Shown: positions 16,903 to 26,624, counted from the stretch's first letter. The stretch is DNA of 59,717 bases from Eubacterium sp. (GCA_016292095.1 JAEFAB010000057.1:1-59717), one strand, 5' to 3'. Notes: a model not told the origin generated them from the sequence alone. Program-made: numbers and translations.

Positions 16903-19179
16903 ATGAGCGAAGAAATCAGAAATGTAAAAATTGAAAATCATGGTGTCATTCCAAAGGAAGAAGAACATGCAACACCGGAGGAACTCTACGCACGTTTAAT
17001 TGATAAGATTAAGCATTATCATCCATCCGCAGATGATTTGGAATTGATTGAACGTGGATATGAGTTTGCAAAAGCATCTCATGGAGACCAGAAGAGAAAA
17101 TCCGGTGAGCCTTATATCATCCATCCACTTCATACTGCCTTGATTCTGGCAGATTTGGAATTGGATAAAGAATCAATTATGGCAGGATTACTCCATGACG
17201 TTATGGAAGATACTACCGTAACAAGAGAACAGATGATTAAAGAGTTCGGTGTGGAAATCACAGATTTGGTCGATGGTGTAACTAAATTGACTAAATTGGA
17301 TTATGACATGGATAAGGTAGAAGAACAGGCGGAAAATCTCCGAAAAATGTTCCTTGCAATGGCAAAGGATATCCGTGTTATTCTGATTAAACTGGCAGAT
17401 AGACTTCATAATATGAGAACACTGCAGTACATGAGACCGGAGAAGCAGAAAGAGAAATCCCGTGAAACCATGGATATTTATTCTCCGATTGCAGACCGTC
17501 TCGGTATTTCCAAAATTAAGATTGAATTAGATGACTTGGCTCTTCGTTATCTGGAACCGGAACGTTATCGCGAAATTGTGGATGGCGTTCATGAGCGTCT
17601 GGAACACCGTGAAGAATTTATGGCGGATTTAATTGCTGAAGTTGCCGGACATATTGAAAAGGCAGGCATTAAAGCCACCATTGACGGTAGAGTAAAGCAT
17701 TACTTTAGTATTTATAAAAAGATGGTAAATCAGAATAAAACACTGGATCAGATTTATGATGTGTTTGCCATTCGAATTATCGTAGATTCCGTTATGGAAT
17801 GTTACGGAGCTTTAGGTATTATTCATGAAAAATATACTCCGGTTCCGGGACGATTTAAAGATTATATTGCCATGCCAAAGCAGAATATGTACCAGTCCTT
17901 GCATACGACTCTGATTGGACCGAACGGTCAGCCGTTTGAAATTCAGATTCGTACGATGGAAATGCATAAGACCGCGGAATATGGTATCGCCGCACACTGG
18001 AAATATAAAGAAAATATTACCGGTGACGGAAATAATGAAGAACAGAAGATTGCATGGCTTCGCCAGATTTTAGAGTGGCAGAGAGACTTGTCTGATAACC
18101 ATGAATTCTTGAATCTGTTAAAAGACGATTTGAACATGTTCTCTGAATATGTTTACTGTTTTACACCAAACGGCGATTTGAAGAATTTACCAAACGGTTC
18201 TACACCGATTGACTTTGCTTACAGCATTCACAGTGCTGTCGGCAATAAGATGATTGGCGCCAGAGTTAATGGGAAAATGGTCAACATTGATTACAAAATC
18301 CAGAACGGTGACCGTGTTGAAATTGTCACTTCAAACAACTCCACCGGACCAAGTATGGACTGGTTGAAGATTGTTAAGAGTACACAGGCAAAGAACAAGA
18401 TTAATCAGTGGTTTAAACAGCAGAATAAAGAAGAAAATGTCCTGAAAGGAAAGGACATGGTGGAAAAATACTGTAAGGCAAAAGGGATTGTTCTTTCGGA
18501 TATTTTGAAACCGGAATATATGGATAAGGTTCGTCTGAAATACAGTTACAAAGACTGGGATTCTCTGATGGCTTCCATTGGACACGGCGGACTGAAAGAA
18601 GGACAGATTGTCAATAAGATGCTGGATGAATACGAGAAGGATCATAAGAAGCCGATTACGGACGAAGATGTTTTGGAAGCAGCATCCGATTATAAGAGAG
18701 AAAGCTCATCAAAATCTTCCAAGAGTGGAATTATCGTGGAAGGTATGGATGATGTGGCCGTACGTTTTTCAAAATGTTGCAGTCCTGTGCCGGGAGACGA
18801 AATCGTTGGTTTTGTAACCAGAGGACGAGGCGTATCCATTCACCGTACAGACTGTATCAATATTTTGAATCTTCCGGACTTTGACAGGGCCAGACTGATT
18901 GAAGCAAGCTGGGCTGCAGATGAAGGACAGCAGGACGGCAAGTATATGGCAGAAATTGCCATTTATGCCCACAACCGAGTTGGTATCTTGGCAGACTTGT
19001 CCAAGGTATTTACAGAACGAAATATCGACGTTGTTTCCATGAGCAGCCGTGTCAGCAAGTCTGATGTGGCAACCATCTCTATGGGATTTGAAATTCAGGG
19101 AACTGACGAACTGAATGGACTGATTAAGAAAATCCGATCCATTGACAGTATTATCGATATTGAACGTACAATGGGCTAA
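16903..19179 (+). CDS. rel: Bifunctional (p)ppGpp synthetase/hydrolase (Rel)
   Basis: A long RelA/SpoT homologue of 758 residues that makes and degrades the alarmone (p)ppGpp. It has, in order, the HD hydrolase domain ('YIIHPLHTAL', 'AGLLHDVMEDT'), the synthetase domain ('GRFKDYIAMPKQNMYQSLHT', 'EIQIRTMEMHKTAEYGIAAH'), a TGS domain ('VYCFTPNGDLKNLPNGSTPI'), a helical/zinc-finger-like region ('SKCCSPVPGDEIVGFVTRGR') and a C-terminal ACT domain ('HNRVGILADLSKVFTERNID'). The ED-type hydrolase residues appear intact. GTG and TTG codons precede the ATG at 16903 in frame; I take the ATG ('MSEEIRNVKIE') as the more usual start, with AAGAGGAAGCAGG upstream. It is third in the recJ-apt-rel series. Confidence 0.96.
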   Translation: MSEEIRNVKIENHGVIPKEEEHATPEELYARLIDKIKHYHPSADDLELIERGYEFAKASHGDQKRKSGEPYIIHPLHTALILADLELDKESIMAGLLHDVMEDTTVTREQMIKEFGVEITDLVDGVTKLTKLDYDMDKVEEQAENLRKMFLAMAKDIRVILIKLADRLHNMRTLQYMRPEKQKEKSRETMDIYSPIADRLGISKIKIELDDLALRYLEPERYREIVDGVHERLEHREEFMADLIAEVAGHIEKAGIKATIDGRVKHYFSIYKKMVNQNKTLDQIYDVFAIRIIVDSVMECYGALGIIHEKYTPVPGRFKDYIAMPKQNMYQSLHTTLIGPNGQPFEIQIRTMEMHKTAEYGIAAHWKYKENITGDGNNEEQKIAWLRQILEWQRDLSDNHEFLNLLKDDLNMFSEYVYCFTPNGDLKNLPNGSTPIDFAYSIHSAVGNKMIGARVNGKMVNIDYKIQNGDRVEIVTSNNSTGPSMDWLKIVKSTQAKNKINQWFKQQNKEENVLKGKDMVEKYCKAKGIVLSDILKPEYMDKVRLKYSYKDWDSLMASIGHGGLKEGQIVNKMLDEYEKDHKKPITDEDVLEAASDYKRESSSKSSKSGIIVEGMDDVAVRFSKCCSPVPGDEIVGFVTRGRGVSIHRTDCINILNLPDFDRARLIEASWAADEGQQDGKYMAEIAIYAHNRVGILADLSKVFTERNIDVVSMSSRVSKSDVATISMGFEIQGTDELNGLIKKIRSIDSIIDIERTMG

Positions 19180-19190
19180 AAGGAGAAGGT

Positions 19191-19994
19191 ATGGAAGAGG
19201 AAGAACGCAAAGGAAACCCTCATTATTTCTTGTGTGCCGTGTTAGCAATCATTACAGCATTCTTTTTCGGATTAAGTATGGGAGCCTTTCGTTTTGATAA
19301 TCCCTTCCGACATCAGAATACAGCTTCAGAAAAGAAGAACGAGGCTACCACGGAGGAACCGGGAATACAAACCGCGGTTTTAACTTATAAAATTCTGGAC
19401 AAGGACTATACGGATGAAGAGTTAATGATTTTGCAGGAACGATTGAGTCAAAGACTTCATTTCTGGGATTCCAAGGGAACTGTAGAATGTAATGACAAAG
19501 GAAATGTTGTGGTTCGGATGCAACGGGATTATGCCTGTGATGCGAATATTAAGGTGCTGACGCAGGAGGAACATATTTCGTTTTGCGTGGTTTGTGAAAA
19601 GAAACCTACGGACGAAGAACTGAAATCTGGTCAGTGTTTTGAAGCTTCGGGGAAGTACTATCAAACAATTTTGGAAGAAGATCAGATGAAGGAATTGAAT
19701 GTAATTCCAAGAGGATATTTGGAAACAGATGTCACTGTTTCGGTTTTCCAAATTGAATTAACGAAAAAAGGAAAGAAACTTCTGAAAAAAGAATTGTCAG
19801 ATAGAAAAAAAGATGAGCTGTTGCTTTTGTACAACAGAGAGTTAATCGGAACCGTGGATGTGGAAGAAGCAATCCGCGAAACCCCATTGAGAATCTTCAG
19901 CATGATTAGTGCTGATCGAGCAAATATAATGATGTCACGAATAAGAGTCGGAAACCTGCCATTGAAACTGGAACTGGTTTCTAACGAACAATAG
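19191..19994 (+). CDS. Membrane-anchored orphan SecD-P1-like ectodomain protein
   Basis: The 267-residue protein has one membrane helix near residues 12-33 ('YFLCAVLAIITAFFFGLSMG') and an outer domain. That domain follows SecD P1 in outline: 'LDKDYTDEELMILQERLSQR' (SecD 'ILKKRL' helix), 'GNVVVRMQRDY', 'ISFCVV', 'FQIELTKKGKKLLKKEL' (SecD 'TFNEEGAKKF'), 'LLLYNRELIGTVDVEEAI' (SecD 'IVLDGKVISAPVV'), and 'RIRVGNLPLKLELVSNEQ' (SecD 'LRAGALPVPLEIVEE'). SecD's five-helix transport block is absent. It may be a SecDF regulator or an independent exported-protein handler; the resemblance is by eye. It starts 11 bases after rel behind AAAGGAGAAGG and is coupled to the hydrolase that follows. Confidence 0.75.
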   Translation: MEEEERKGNPHYFLCAVLAIITAFFFGLSMGAFRFDNPFRHQNTASEKKNEATTEEPGIQTAVLTYKILDKDYTDEELMILQERLSQRLHFWDSKGTVECNDKGNVVVRMQRDYACDANIKVLTQEEHISFCVVCEKKPTDEELKSGQCFEASGKYYQTILEEDQMKELNVIPRGYLETDVTVSVFQIELTKKGKKLLKKELSDRKKDELLLLYNRELIGTVDVEEAIRETPLRIFSMISADRANIMMSRIRVGNLPLKLELVSNEQ

Positions 19995-20000
19995 GATGGA

Positions 20001-20624
20001 ATGATGGAATTGGAAATTAGAAATGTATTGGTGGGAGAATTGTATACCAACTGCTATTTGGTAAAGAATTCCGAAACCGGAAAGGGATTTATTGTGGATC
20101 CGGGAGATGATGAAATCAAAATCTTCTCCAATATTGCAAAGATGGAAATGGAGCCTGTGGCGATTTTACTGACTCATGGACATATTGATCATATGGGTGC
20201 TGCAGAAGGTTTGAAAAAAAGATATAACATTCCGATTTATGCATCAGAACTGGAAGAACAGACGATGCTGAGTCCAATGAACAATTTGTCGGCAATGTTA
20301 GGAATGGGGCCGGTTTCTGTTTGCGCTGACAAGTATTTGAAGGATGGAGAACGAATCGAAGTAGCCGGTGTGAATTTACAATTCATTCTTACACCGGGAC
20401 ATACACCGGGAAGCGGATGTTTTTATGTGAAAGATGCAAATTTACTGTTTAGTGGAGATACGCTGTTTTGCAACAGCAGAGGAAGAACCGATTTTCCGGG
20501 AGGCAGTGAAGCACAGCTGTTGAAGTCCATTCGGGAGAAACTGATGAAGTTGCCGGATGAAACGGATGTGTTTGCAGGCCATATGGAGCAGACAACCATC
20601 GGATACGAAAAAAGATATTATTAA
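20001..20624 (+). CDS. Metallo-beta-lactamase-fold hydrolase (glyoxalase II-like)
   Basis: A 207-residue hydrolase with the metal motif 'LTHGHIDHMGAAEGL' (HxHxDH), 'LTPGHTPGSGCFYV', 'LFSGDTLFCNSRGRTDFPGG' and the final His in 'VFAGHMEQTTIG'. It matches the small hydrolase that often follows rel in Firmicutes, annotated as hydroxyacylglutathione hydrolase-like; the true substrate is unknown and glutathione is usually lacking in clostridia. It has no signal peptide. Two ATG codons are adjacent (20001 and 20004); the first is used here. It begins 6 bases after the SecD-like gene and closes the recJ-to-hydrolase run, with a terminator directly after it. Confidence 0.9.
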   Translation: MMELEIRNVLVGELYTNCYLVKNSETGKGFIVDPGDDEIKIFSNIAKMEMEPVAILLTHGHIDHMGAAEGLKKRYNIPIYASELEEQTMLSPMNNLSAMLGMGPVSVCADKYLKDGERIEVAGVNLQFILTPGHTPGSGCFYVKDANLLFSGDTLFCNSRGRTDFPGGSEAQLLKSIREKLMKLPDETDVFAGHMEQTTIGYEKRYY

Positions 20625-20626
20625 AG

Positions 20627-20665
20627 AAGTGCCGCCTGAATTATTTCAGGTGGCACCTTAATGTT
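20627..20665 (+). terminator. Terminator-like hairpin after the hydrolase gene
   Basis: AGTGCCGCCTGAA pairs with TTCAGGTGGCACC around a short loop, with a short T-rich stretch after it. It probably ends the recJ-rel transcript. Confidence 0.65.
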
Positions 20666-20682
20666 TTAAGGAAGGAAACAAA

Positions 20683-22140
20683 ATGATTAATATACAGATT
20701 ACACCTGCTGTTTTTGAATATGATGTGCAATCTCTCGTGCAGGCATTTTATCCCGGCGAACCTTTCGCGGTGAATAAGGAAGCGGAAGATGCAGAACGAA
20801 TGATTCAGGTCTCTTTTGAAGAGAACAGAATTGAAGCCAAGGTGGTGGCAAAGGGAGAGAAAAGTTCCGTGGAAAGCACAGAGCTTCCGGTGGACTGCTT
20901 GGATGTATCAAATCGTCGAACCGTAAAAAATGAATTAAAGAAAATGCTGTATCGACTGTTTGTAAAGGATACGGGAAAAGAACTTCCGTGGGGAAATCTG
21001 ACAGGAATTCGTCCTGCAAAAATTCCTGCATTAATGATGGAACAGGGAATGAAGGAAGAAGAAATTCGAAGCAGGATGAAGAAAGAATACTTGATTTCCG
21101 ATAAAAAATTGAATCTTGCAATGCAAGTGGCAAAGAGTGAAAAGCAGTTATTAGACGGAATCAATTATAAAGAGGGGTATAGTTTGTATGTGGGAATTCC
21201 GTTTTGTCCGACTACCTGCCTTTATTGTTCCTTTACCTCTTTTCCGATTCAGAGATATCAGGATAAAATCCAAAACTATCTTTCAGCGGTAATCAAAGAA
21301 ATGGAATTTTTAGGGGAGCAGTTAAAAGGAAGGGAACTGAACACGGTGTATATCGGAGGAGGAACCCCTACAACATTGCAACCGGATGAATTGGATCGAT
21401 TAATTACTGCCCTCAAGAAGAATTTTGATTTCAGCACGGTGCGGGAGTTTACCGTGGAAGCAGGAAGACCGGACAGTATTACCAAGGAAAAACTGGAAGT
21501 GCTCAAAAAACATGGCGTGGGAAGAATTTCCATCAACCCTCAGACTATGAATGAAGAAACATTAAAAATAATCGGAAGAAAACATACCGTTTCCCAGGTT
21601 CTTGATGCATTTCGTCTGGCAAGGGAAGTCGGTTTTGATAATATCAATATGGACTTCATTCTGGGACTTCCGGAAGAAAATGAAGAGATGATTCGGTATT
21701 CTTTTCAGGAAGCTGCAAAACTGAAGCCGGAGTCTTTGACCGTTCATTCTTTGGCGGTGAAACGTGCTTCAAGACTTAGTATGAACAAACAACGTTATGA
21801 AAAACTGAAAATGGAAAATGACACGGAGCAGATGGACATTGCAGGAGAATATGCAAAGCAGTTGGGGATGGAACCATACTATCTGTATCGCCAGAAAAAT
21901 ATGGCAGGAAATCAGGAAAATATTGGATATGCCATTCCGGGAAAAGAATGTCTGTATAATGTTCTGATGATGGGAGACTATCAGGACGTCTGGGCAGTTG
22001 GAGCCGGTGCGGTAACAAAACTGATGTCAGAGGATCGTTTGGAAGGAAAACGAATTGATACTTTGAAAAATGTGGAATTATATATTGAGCGAATCGATGA
22101 AATGATTGAAAGGAAAAAGGAAGTTTTTGAAATAAAATAA
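20683..22140 (+). CDS. hemZ: HemZ-type radical SAM coproporphyrinogen dehydrogenase-like protein
   Basis: The 485-residue protein has a HemZ-specific N-terminal region (about 1-160) containing 'LYRLFVKDTGKELPWGNLTG' and 'RPAKIPALMMEQGM', then a radical SAM core with 'YVGIPFCPTTCLYCSF' (CxxxCxxC), 'NTVYIGGGTPTTL', and 'DNINMDFILGLPEENEEMI'. HemZ resembles HemN, which oxidises coproporphyrinogen III without oxygen. In many clostridia, however, HemZ-type proteins occur without a full heme pathway, so the substrate may differ. Length agrees with B. subtilis HemZ (about 500). It has AAGGAAGGA upstream. It directly follows the hydrolase terminator and precedes two exported repeat proteins. Confidence 0.9.
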   Translation: MINIQITPAVFEYDVQSLVQAFYPGEPFAVNKEAEDAERMIQVSFEENRIEAKVVAKGEKSSVESTELPVDCLDVSNRRTVKNELKKMLYRLFVKDTGKELPWGNLTGIRPAKIPALMMEQGMKEEEIRSRMKKEYLISDKKLNLAMQVAKSEKQLLDGINYKEGYSLYVGIPFCPTTCLYCSFTSFPIQRYQDKIQNYLSAVIKEMEFLGEQLKGRELNTVYIGGGTPTTLQPDELDRLITALKKNFDFSTVREFTVEAGRPDSITKEKLEVLKKHGVGRISINPQTMNEETLKIIGRKHTVSQVLDAFRLAREVGFDNINMDFILGLPEENEEMIRYSFQEAAKLKPESLTVHSLAVKRASRLSMNKQRYEKLKMENDTEQMDIAGEYAKQLGMEPYYLYRQKNMAGNQENIGYAIPGKECLYNVLMMGDYQDVWAVGAGAVTKLMSEDRLEGKRIDTLKNVELYIERIDEMIERKKEVFEIK

Positions 22141-22188
22141 CAGCGGCATTCGTTTCTATATTAGAAATAGATTTATGGGAGGGTAATG

Positions 22189-24324
22189 ATGAGAAAGCTA
22201 GCAATGTTTTTGGCAATTGCAATGGCGGTGACAACTATTGGGGGAAATGTGTTTATTCCTGCAAAAAATGCAAGTGCAGCATCTGCAACAAAAAAGGAAC
22301 AGAAAAAAATTGGATTGAATACACTTCATGGGGAAAGAGTAGTTAACAGTAATTTGAATTACGAACTGAAAAATGGAGTGCTTACTGTCAGCGGTACAGG
22401 TATAGTAGATAATTCCTACAGAACACAAATGGATGTAAATAAAATTAATGAAATCGTACTGGAGCCTGGGGTTACTGCAATTGGGGACTATGCTTTTTAT
22501 AAACTGAAAAATCTTAAGAAAATTTCAATACCAGATACTGTAACGGAACTTGGAACTGAATGTTTGGCGTATTTAGAGATGGATCGAATTGAAATTCCGA
22601 AAAGCGTTAAAATATTAGGAAAGAAATGCATGCAAAATGGGGCAATCAAGACGGTTATTATGCCGGGGAAATTCGAAAAAATATATAATCATTATAATAA
22701 TGTATTACCACAAACAAAACAAGTTTATCTGAATTCCACATTTTCACCTGGTTTTGATAAGAATTGTCTTTTTACAAATGCTCAAAAAGTATATACTGCA
22801 AAAAATGATAAGAAATATAAAAATTTCGGTGATTGTATTTATACAAAAAACGGAAAGAAATTAGTATTTGTTCCAACATCGGTGAAAACATTAAAAGTCA
22901 GAAAGGGATGCAAGGATGTATCAATGGATGCGTTCAATTACGGATATGAAGGAAAGAGTAAATGGCTTAGAATAGCATGTAAGAAATTAAAAACAATTAA
23001 AATTCCGTCTTCCGTTGAAACATTTTCTTCTGAAAGAATTCATCATTCAGATGGGATGTGTTACAAAAAGAAACGAAGTGTGGTTGGAAAATGCAAATTT
23101 GAATTTGAATCAAAGAATTTGTCCGGCTATATCATTGCTGCATTGAATGAAAATGGTAAGAACGAGTATCTCTCTGAAAAATATGGTGTAACAAAGAAAA
23201 ATGGAATGTATATTTCTAAAGATCATGGTTTGGTTTATTATGATGGCAAGGGGAAAAAACTGAAAATTCCTTCTTCAGTAAAATGTATTGCTCCTTGTGT
23301 ATTTGATGATGATAGAAATCTTGAAAAGATTGTCGTACCATCATCTGTTAAGAAGATTGGTGACTTTAGTTTCCTACATTTATGGATGGTTAAGGAGATA
23401 ATTCTTCCGGACAGTGTTCAATCCATTGGAGATGGAGCGTTTGCCGATAGTTGTCATCTTAAAAAGATAAATTTACCTAAAAATTTAAAATCAATAGGCA
23501 AAGAAGCTTTTTACAGTACGTCGGTGACGAACATTAAATTACCGAATTCTGTGAAAAAATGCGGCGAAGGTTGTTTTGAAAAATGTGATTCCTTGAAAAA
23601 AATCACATTGTCAAAGCGTATGAAAGAGATTCCGGATCATTTTTGTTCCTGGACAAAAATAAAAGAATTAAAACTTCCGGAGAATGTAAAGAAGATAGGG
23701 GATGGAGCATTTGTTAATTGCCCATTAAAGGAAATCATTTTCCCACAAAAAGTGAAGAGTATCGGGAAAGAGAGTTTTTCAAGTTGTAATAATCTTTCGA
23801 AAGTCAAATTTAATAGTAAGCTGGAGTGTATTGGAGAGGGGGCTTTTGAGGATACAAAACTTTCGGAAGTCACTATTCCGGGAAATGTGAAATCAGTTGG
23901 AGCAAGTGCATTTACCGGAGATTTTATGACAGATGTAAAATTAGAGAATGGTGTAGAAAGAATTAACGAGACAAGTTTTATCAACACTAAATATAGCGAA
24001 CAGAATAAGGGAGAAAATCAAGTTGAATACAATGAAAAACTTATAAAGATTTCAGCACCTAAGTCATTGAAATATATTATGGGCTGTTTTGAAAATATGC
24101 AAGCGGATATTAAAGAAACAATTATTTTGGATTATTCTGCAAATGCGAAATTTAATGATTCAAAAAGGATACAGTTAAGTGAAAAAAATACTATTGTTGA
24201 TGTGTCTGCTTTGGAGAAAGGTTCAAAATTATATTGCAAATTTACACACGTGATTACAAGGAAGGGTAAGAACAAAAAAACTACCTATACAATAAGCAGG
24301 AAATTTTATTATAGTTTTAAATAG
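22189..24324 (+). CDS. Exported BspA-like leucine-rich-repeat protein 1
   Basis: This 711-residue protein starts with a Sec signal peptide ('MRKLAMFLAIAMAVTTIGGN', then 'NASAAS' as the likely cleavage site). The rest contains LRR_5/BspA-type repeats of about 22-24 residues, such as 'LKKISIPDTVTELGTECL', 'LEKIVVPSSVKKIGDFSF' and 'LKKINLPKNLKSIGKEAF'. Such repeats form a solenoid used for adhesion or protein binding at the cell surface. No LPxTG or membrane anchor follows, so it is probably secreted or bound non-covalently. The ATG at 22189 is preferred over one just before it because GGGAGGG is better spaced and the neighbour also starts 'MRKLS'. It is a tandem paralogue of the next gene. Confidence 0.9.
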   Translation: MRKLAMFLAIAMAVTTIGGNVFIPAKNASAASATKKEQKKIGLNTLHGERVVNSNLNYELKNGVLTVSGTGIVDNSYRTQMDVNKINEIVLEPGVTAIGDYAFYKLKNLKKISIPDTVTELGTECLAYLEMDRIEIPKSVKILGKKCMQNGAIKTVIMPGKFEKIYNHYNNVLPQTKQVYLNSTFSPGFDKNCLFTNAQKVYTAKNDKKYKNFGDCIYTKNGKKLVFVPTSVKTLKVRKGCKDVSMDAFNYGYEGKSKWLRIACKKLKTIKIPSSVETFSSERIHHSDGMCYKKKRSVVGKCKFEFESKNLSGYIIAALNENGKNEYLSEKYGVTKKNGMYISKDHGLVYYDGKGKKLKIPSSVKCIAPCVFDDDRNLEKIVVPSSVKKIGDFSFLHLWMVKEIILPDSVQSIGDGAFADSCHLKKINLPKNLKSIGKEAFYSTSVTNIKLPNSVKKCGEGCFEKCDSLKKITLSKRMKEIPDHFCSWTKIKELKLPENVKKIGDGAFVNCPLKEIIFPQKVKSIGKESFSSCNNLSKVKFNSKLECIGEGAFEDTKLSEVTIPGNVKSVGASAFTGDFMTDVKLENGVERINETSFINTKYSEQNKGENQVEYNEKLIKISAPKSLKYIMGCFENMQADIKETIILDYSANAKFNDSKRIQLSEKNTIVDVSALEKGSKLYCKFTHVITRKGKNKKTTYTISRKFYYSFK
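22855..22931 (+). repeat. Near-identical 77-base block shared by the two LRR genes
   Basis: Bases 22855-22931 match 25014-25090 with one mismatch (G at 22897, A at 25056), although most of the two genes differ far more. It encodes the linker '..KKLVFVPTSVKTLK-IRKGCKDVSMDA..' region. This looks like local gene conversion or very strong constraint. Confidence 0.85.
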
Positions 24325-24347
24325 AATAAATCATTGGAGGGTTTGAA

Positions 24348-26624
24348 ATGAGAAAGTTATCGTTATTTATGGCAGTAGTTGTGGCTGTTACATCAATTAC
24401 GGGAGTATGCTTCTCCCAACAAAAAAAGATATCTGCAGCATCTTTAACACAAAAAGAACAGATAAAAGTAAAGATTAATAAGCTTCATGGAGAAAGAATA
24501 CTGGACAGCGATGTGAAGTATGAGCTGAAAAACGGAGTGCTTACTGTTAGTGGTACAGGTACAGTGGACAATTCTTACAGAACACAAATGAATGTGGATC
24601 AGATTAATGAAATCGTACTGAAACCGGGAATTACTGCAATTGGAGATTACGCATTTTATAAACTGAATCATGTAAAGAAGATTTCTATTCCGGATACAGT
24701 AACAGACTTGGGAAAAAAATGTTTGGCATATTTGACAATGGAACGCATTGAAATTCCAAAGACGGTTAAAGTTGTTGACGAATTCTGCATGCAGAATTCA
24801 ACAATCAAGACAGTTGTTATGCCGGGAGACTTTGGAACTGGTTATTATTCTCATAATTATAAAAATTGGCTACCAAAAGCAGAAAAAATATATTTAAATA
24901 CTACGTTTTCACCTGAACGGATGGACCGATTTGCGAATGCTAAAAAAGTGTATACTGCAAAAAATGATAAAAAATATAAGAATTACGGGGATTGTATTTA
25001 TACAAAAAATGGGAAGAAATTAGTATTTGTTCCAACATCGGTGAAAACATTAAAAATCAGAAAGGGATGCAAGGATGTATCAATGGATGCATTCAACTAT
25101 GGCTACTTTGGAAAGAAAGATAAGTACATAATGGCATGCAAAAAATTAAAAACAGTTATAGTCCCTTCTTCTGTTAAAAAAATATCTTTGAATAGCCTTT
25201 TGATGTATCATTCTAAAAAAGTTGATAATATAAATAAAATTCCGATGAATACGTGTAAATTTAAATTTGCATCAAAAAAATTATCCGGTTATGTGATTGC
25301 ACCATTAGCCGCATTTGGACGGAAGGAGTATCTTAGTGGTAAATATGGGGTGACTAAGAAAAACGGAATTTATATTTCCAAAGATCGAGGATTAGTTTAT
25401 TGCGATTGTAAGTCCAATGTGGACACTTTAAAAATTCCTTCTTCAGTAAAGTATATTGCTCCGGGTGTAGAGATAAAAAATCAAGTCGCATTTGACACGA
25501 TAATCGTTCCATCGTCCGTTAAGAGAATTGATGACTTTAGTTTTTATGGAGTAGCTGCAAAGAAAGTGATTCTTCCAGACAGTGTTCGAACGATTGGAGA
25601 TTATGCTTTTTCGAATTCTTTTTACCTGGAATCAATCAAATTATCTAAAAAGTTAAAATCAATCGGCGAGGAAGCATTTAGTGATACAGACCTGAAAAGC
25701 ATTGTTTTACCGAATTCTGTGAAAAAATGCGGAGATGGATGCTTTTACTATTGTTTAAGCTTGAGAAAAATTACGTTGTCGAAGAATATGAAAGTGATTC
25801 CGGATAGTTTTTGTGATTGCGCGAAAATAAAAAAATTGAAACTTCCGGAATGCGTAACAAAAATCGGAAACAGAGCATTTGTTCATTGTCGCTTTAAAAA
25901 AATTGTTCTTCCGAAGAATTTGAAGAGTATCGGAAATGAGGGCTTTGGTATTTGTAAAAGCCTTTCAGAAGTTCAGTTTAATAGTAAACTTGAAAGCATT
26001 GGAGAAGATGCTTTCTGGCAGACGAAACTGACTGAGGTTACAATTCCGGATTCTGTAAAGTACTGTGGAAGCAGTTGTTTTTCGTTGTCCTCTGTTAGTA
26101 AAATCAAGTTTTCAAAAAATATGAAATCAATTCCAGGTGGAATCTTTTTCGGTTCGAAAATTAAAAATGTAGTGATTCCGGGGAAAATGAAATCAGTTGG
26201 AAGAAGTGCATTCTCTACGAAGTGGATTTCGACAGTTGAACTGCAAGAAGGGGTAGAGTGCATTGATGAAACTAGTTTTGCAAGCAAAAAGTGTACAAAA
26301 ACAGACGACGGAAATGATAATAATACAATTAATCATAAAATGGTAGATGTATCTGTTCCGAAATCATTGAAAAATATAACAGCATCATTTTTAAGAGAAA
26401 ACCCGGAAGAACAGGAAAAGGTAGTATTTCAATATTCAAAGAATGCAGACTTTAAAGATGCAAAAACAATCCAGTTGGGAACGATGAAACCCAAAATTGA
26501 CTTGAAAACTTTGGAGAAAGGTTCAAAGTTGTATGTTCGATTTGTTCATACATATAATGAATTGGGTTATATATCTAAAAACATGTGTACAGAAATTATA
26601 CCGTTTTGTTATAATTTTAAATAG
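24348..26624 (+). CDS. Exported BspA-like leucine-rich-repeat protein 2
   Basis: A 758-residue paralogue of the preceding protein with the same plan: signal peptide ('MRKLSLFMAVVVAVTSITGV', then 'KISAAS'), an N-terminal block 'HGERILDSDVKYELKNGVLT', then LRR_5 repeats ('LESIKLSKKLKSIGEEAF', 'LRKITLSKNMKVIPDSFC', 'LTEVTIPDSVKYCGSSCF') and a final beta-rich domain 'LEKGSKLYVRFVHTYN'. It has roughly two more repeat units than its neighbour. No cell-wall sorting signal is present. It begins 23 bases after gene 1 behind GGAGGG and is surely co-transcribed. The pair is a tandem duplication and sits between housekeeping genes, so it may be a lineage-specific insertion. The ligand is unknown. Confidence 0.9.
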   Translation: MRKLSLFMAVVVAVTSITGVCFSQQKKISAASLTQKEQIKVKINKLHGERILDSDVKYELKNGVLTVSGTGTVDNSYRTQMNVDQINEIVLKPGITAIGDYAFYKLNHVKKISIPDTVTDLGKKCLAYLTMERIEIPKTVKVVDEFCMQNSTIKTVVMPGDFGTGYYSHNYKNWLPKAEKIYLNTTFSPERMDRFANAKKVYTAKNDKKYKNYGDCIYTKNGKKLVFVPTSVKTLKIRKGCKDVSMDAFNYGYFGKKDKYIMACKKLKTVIVPSSVKKISLNSLLMYHSKKVDNINKIPMNTCKFKFASKKLSGYVIAPLAAFGRKEYLSGKYGVTKKNGIYISKDRGLVYCDCKSNVDTLKIPSSVKYIAPGVEIKNQVAFDTIIVPSSVKRIDDFSFYGVAAKKVILPDSVRTIGDYAFSNSFYLESIKLSKKLKSIGEEAFSDTDLKSIVLPNSVKKCGDGCFYYCLSLRKITLSKNMKVIPDSFCDCAKIKKLKLPECVTKIGNRAFVHCRFKKIVLPKNLKSIGNEGFGICKSLSEVQFNSKLESIGEDAFWQTKLTEVTIPDSVKYCGSSCFSLSSVSKIKFSKNMKSIPGGIFFGSKIKNVVIPGKMKSVGRSAFSTKWISTVELQEGVECIDETSFASKKCTKTDDGNDNNTINHKMVDVSVPKSLKNITASFLRENPEEQEKVVFQYSKNADFKDAKTIQLGTMKPKIDLKTLEKGSKLYVRFVHTYNELGYISKNMCTEIIPFCYNFK

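Noticed and set aside
22189..26624. CRISPR-like or satellite repeats
   Set aside because: The periodicity is protein-level LRR repeats in two open frames; the DNA units are divergent and there are no spacers.
22189..26624. A single LRR gene split by a frameshift
   Set aside because: Each half has its own signal peptide, ribosome site and matching N-terminal block, so they are two genes.
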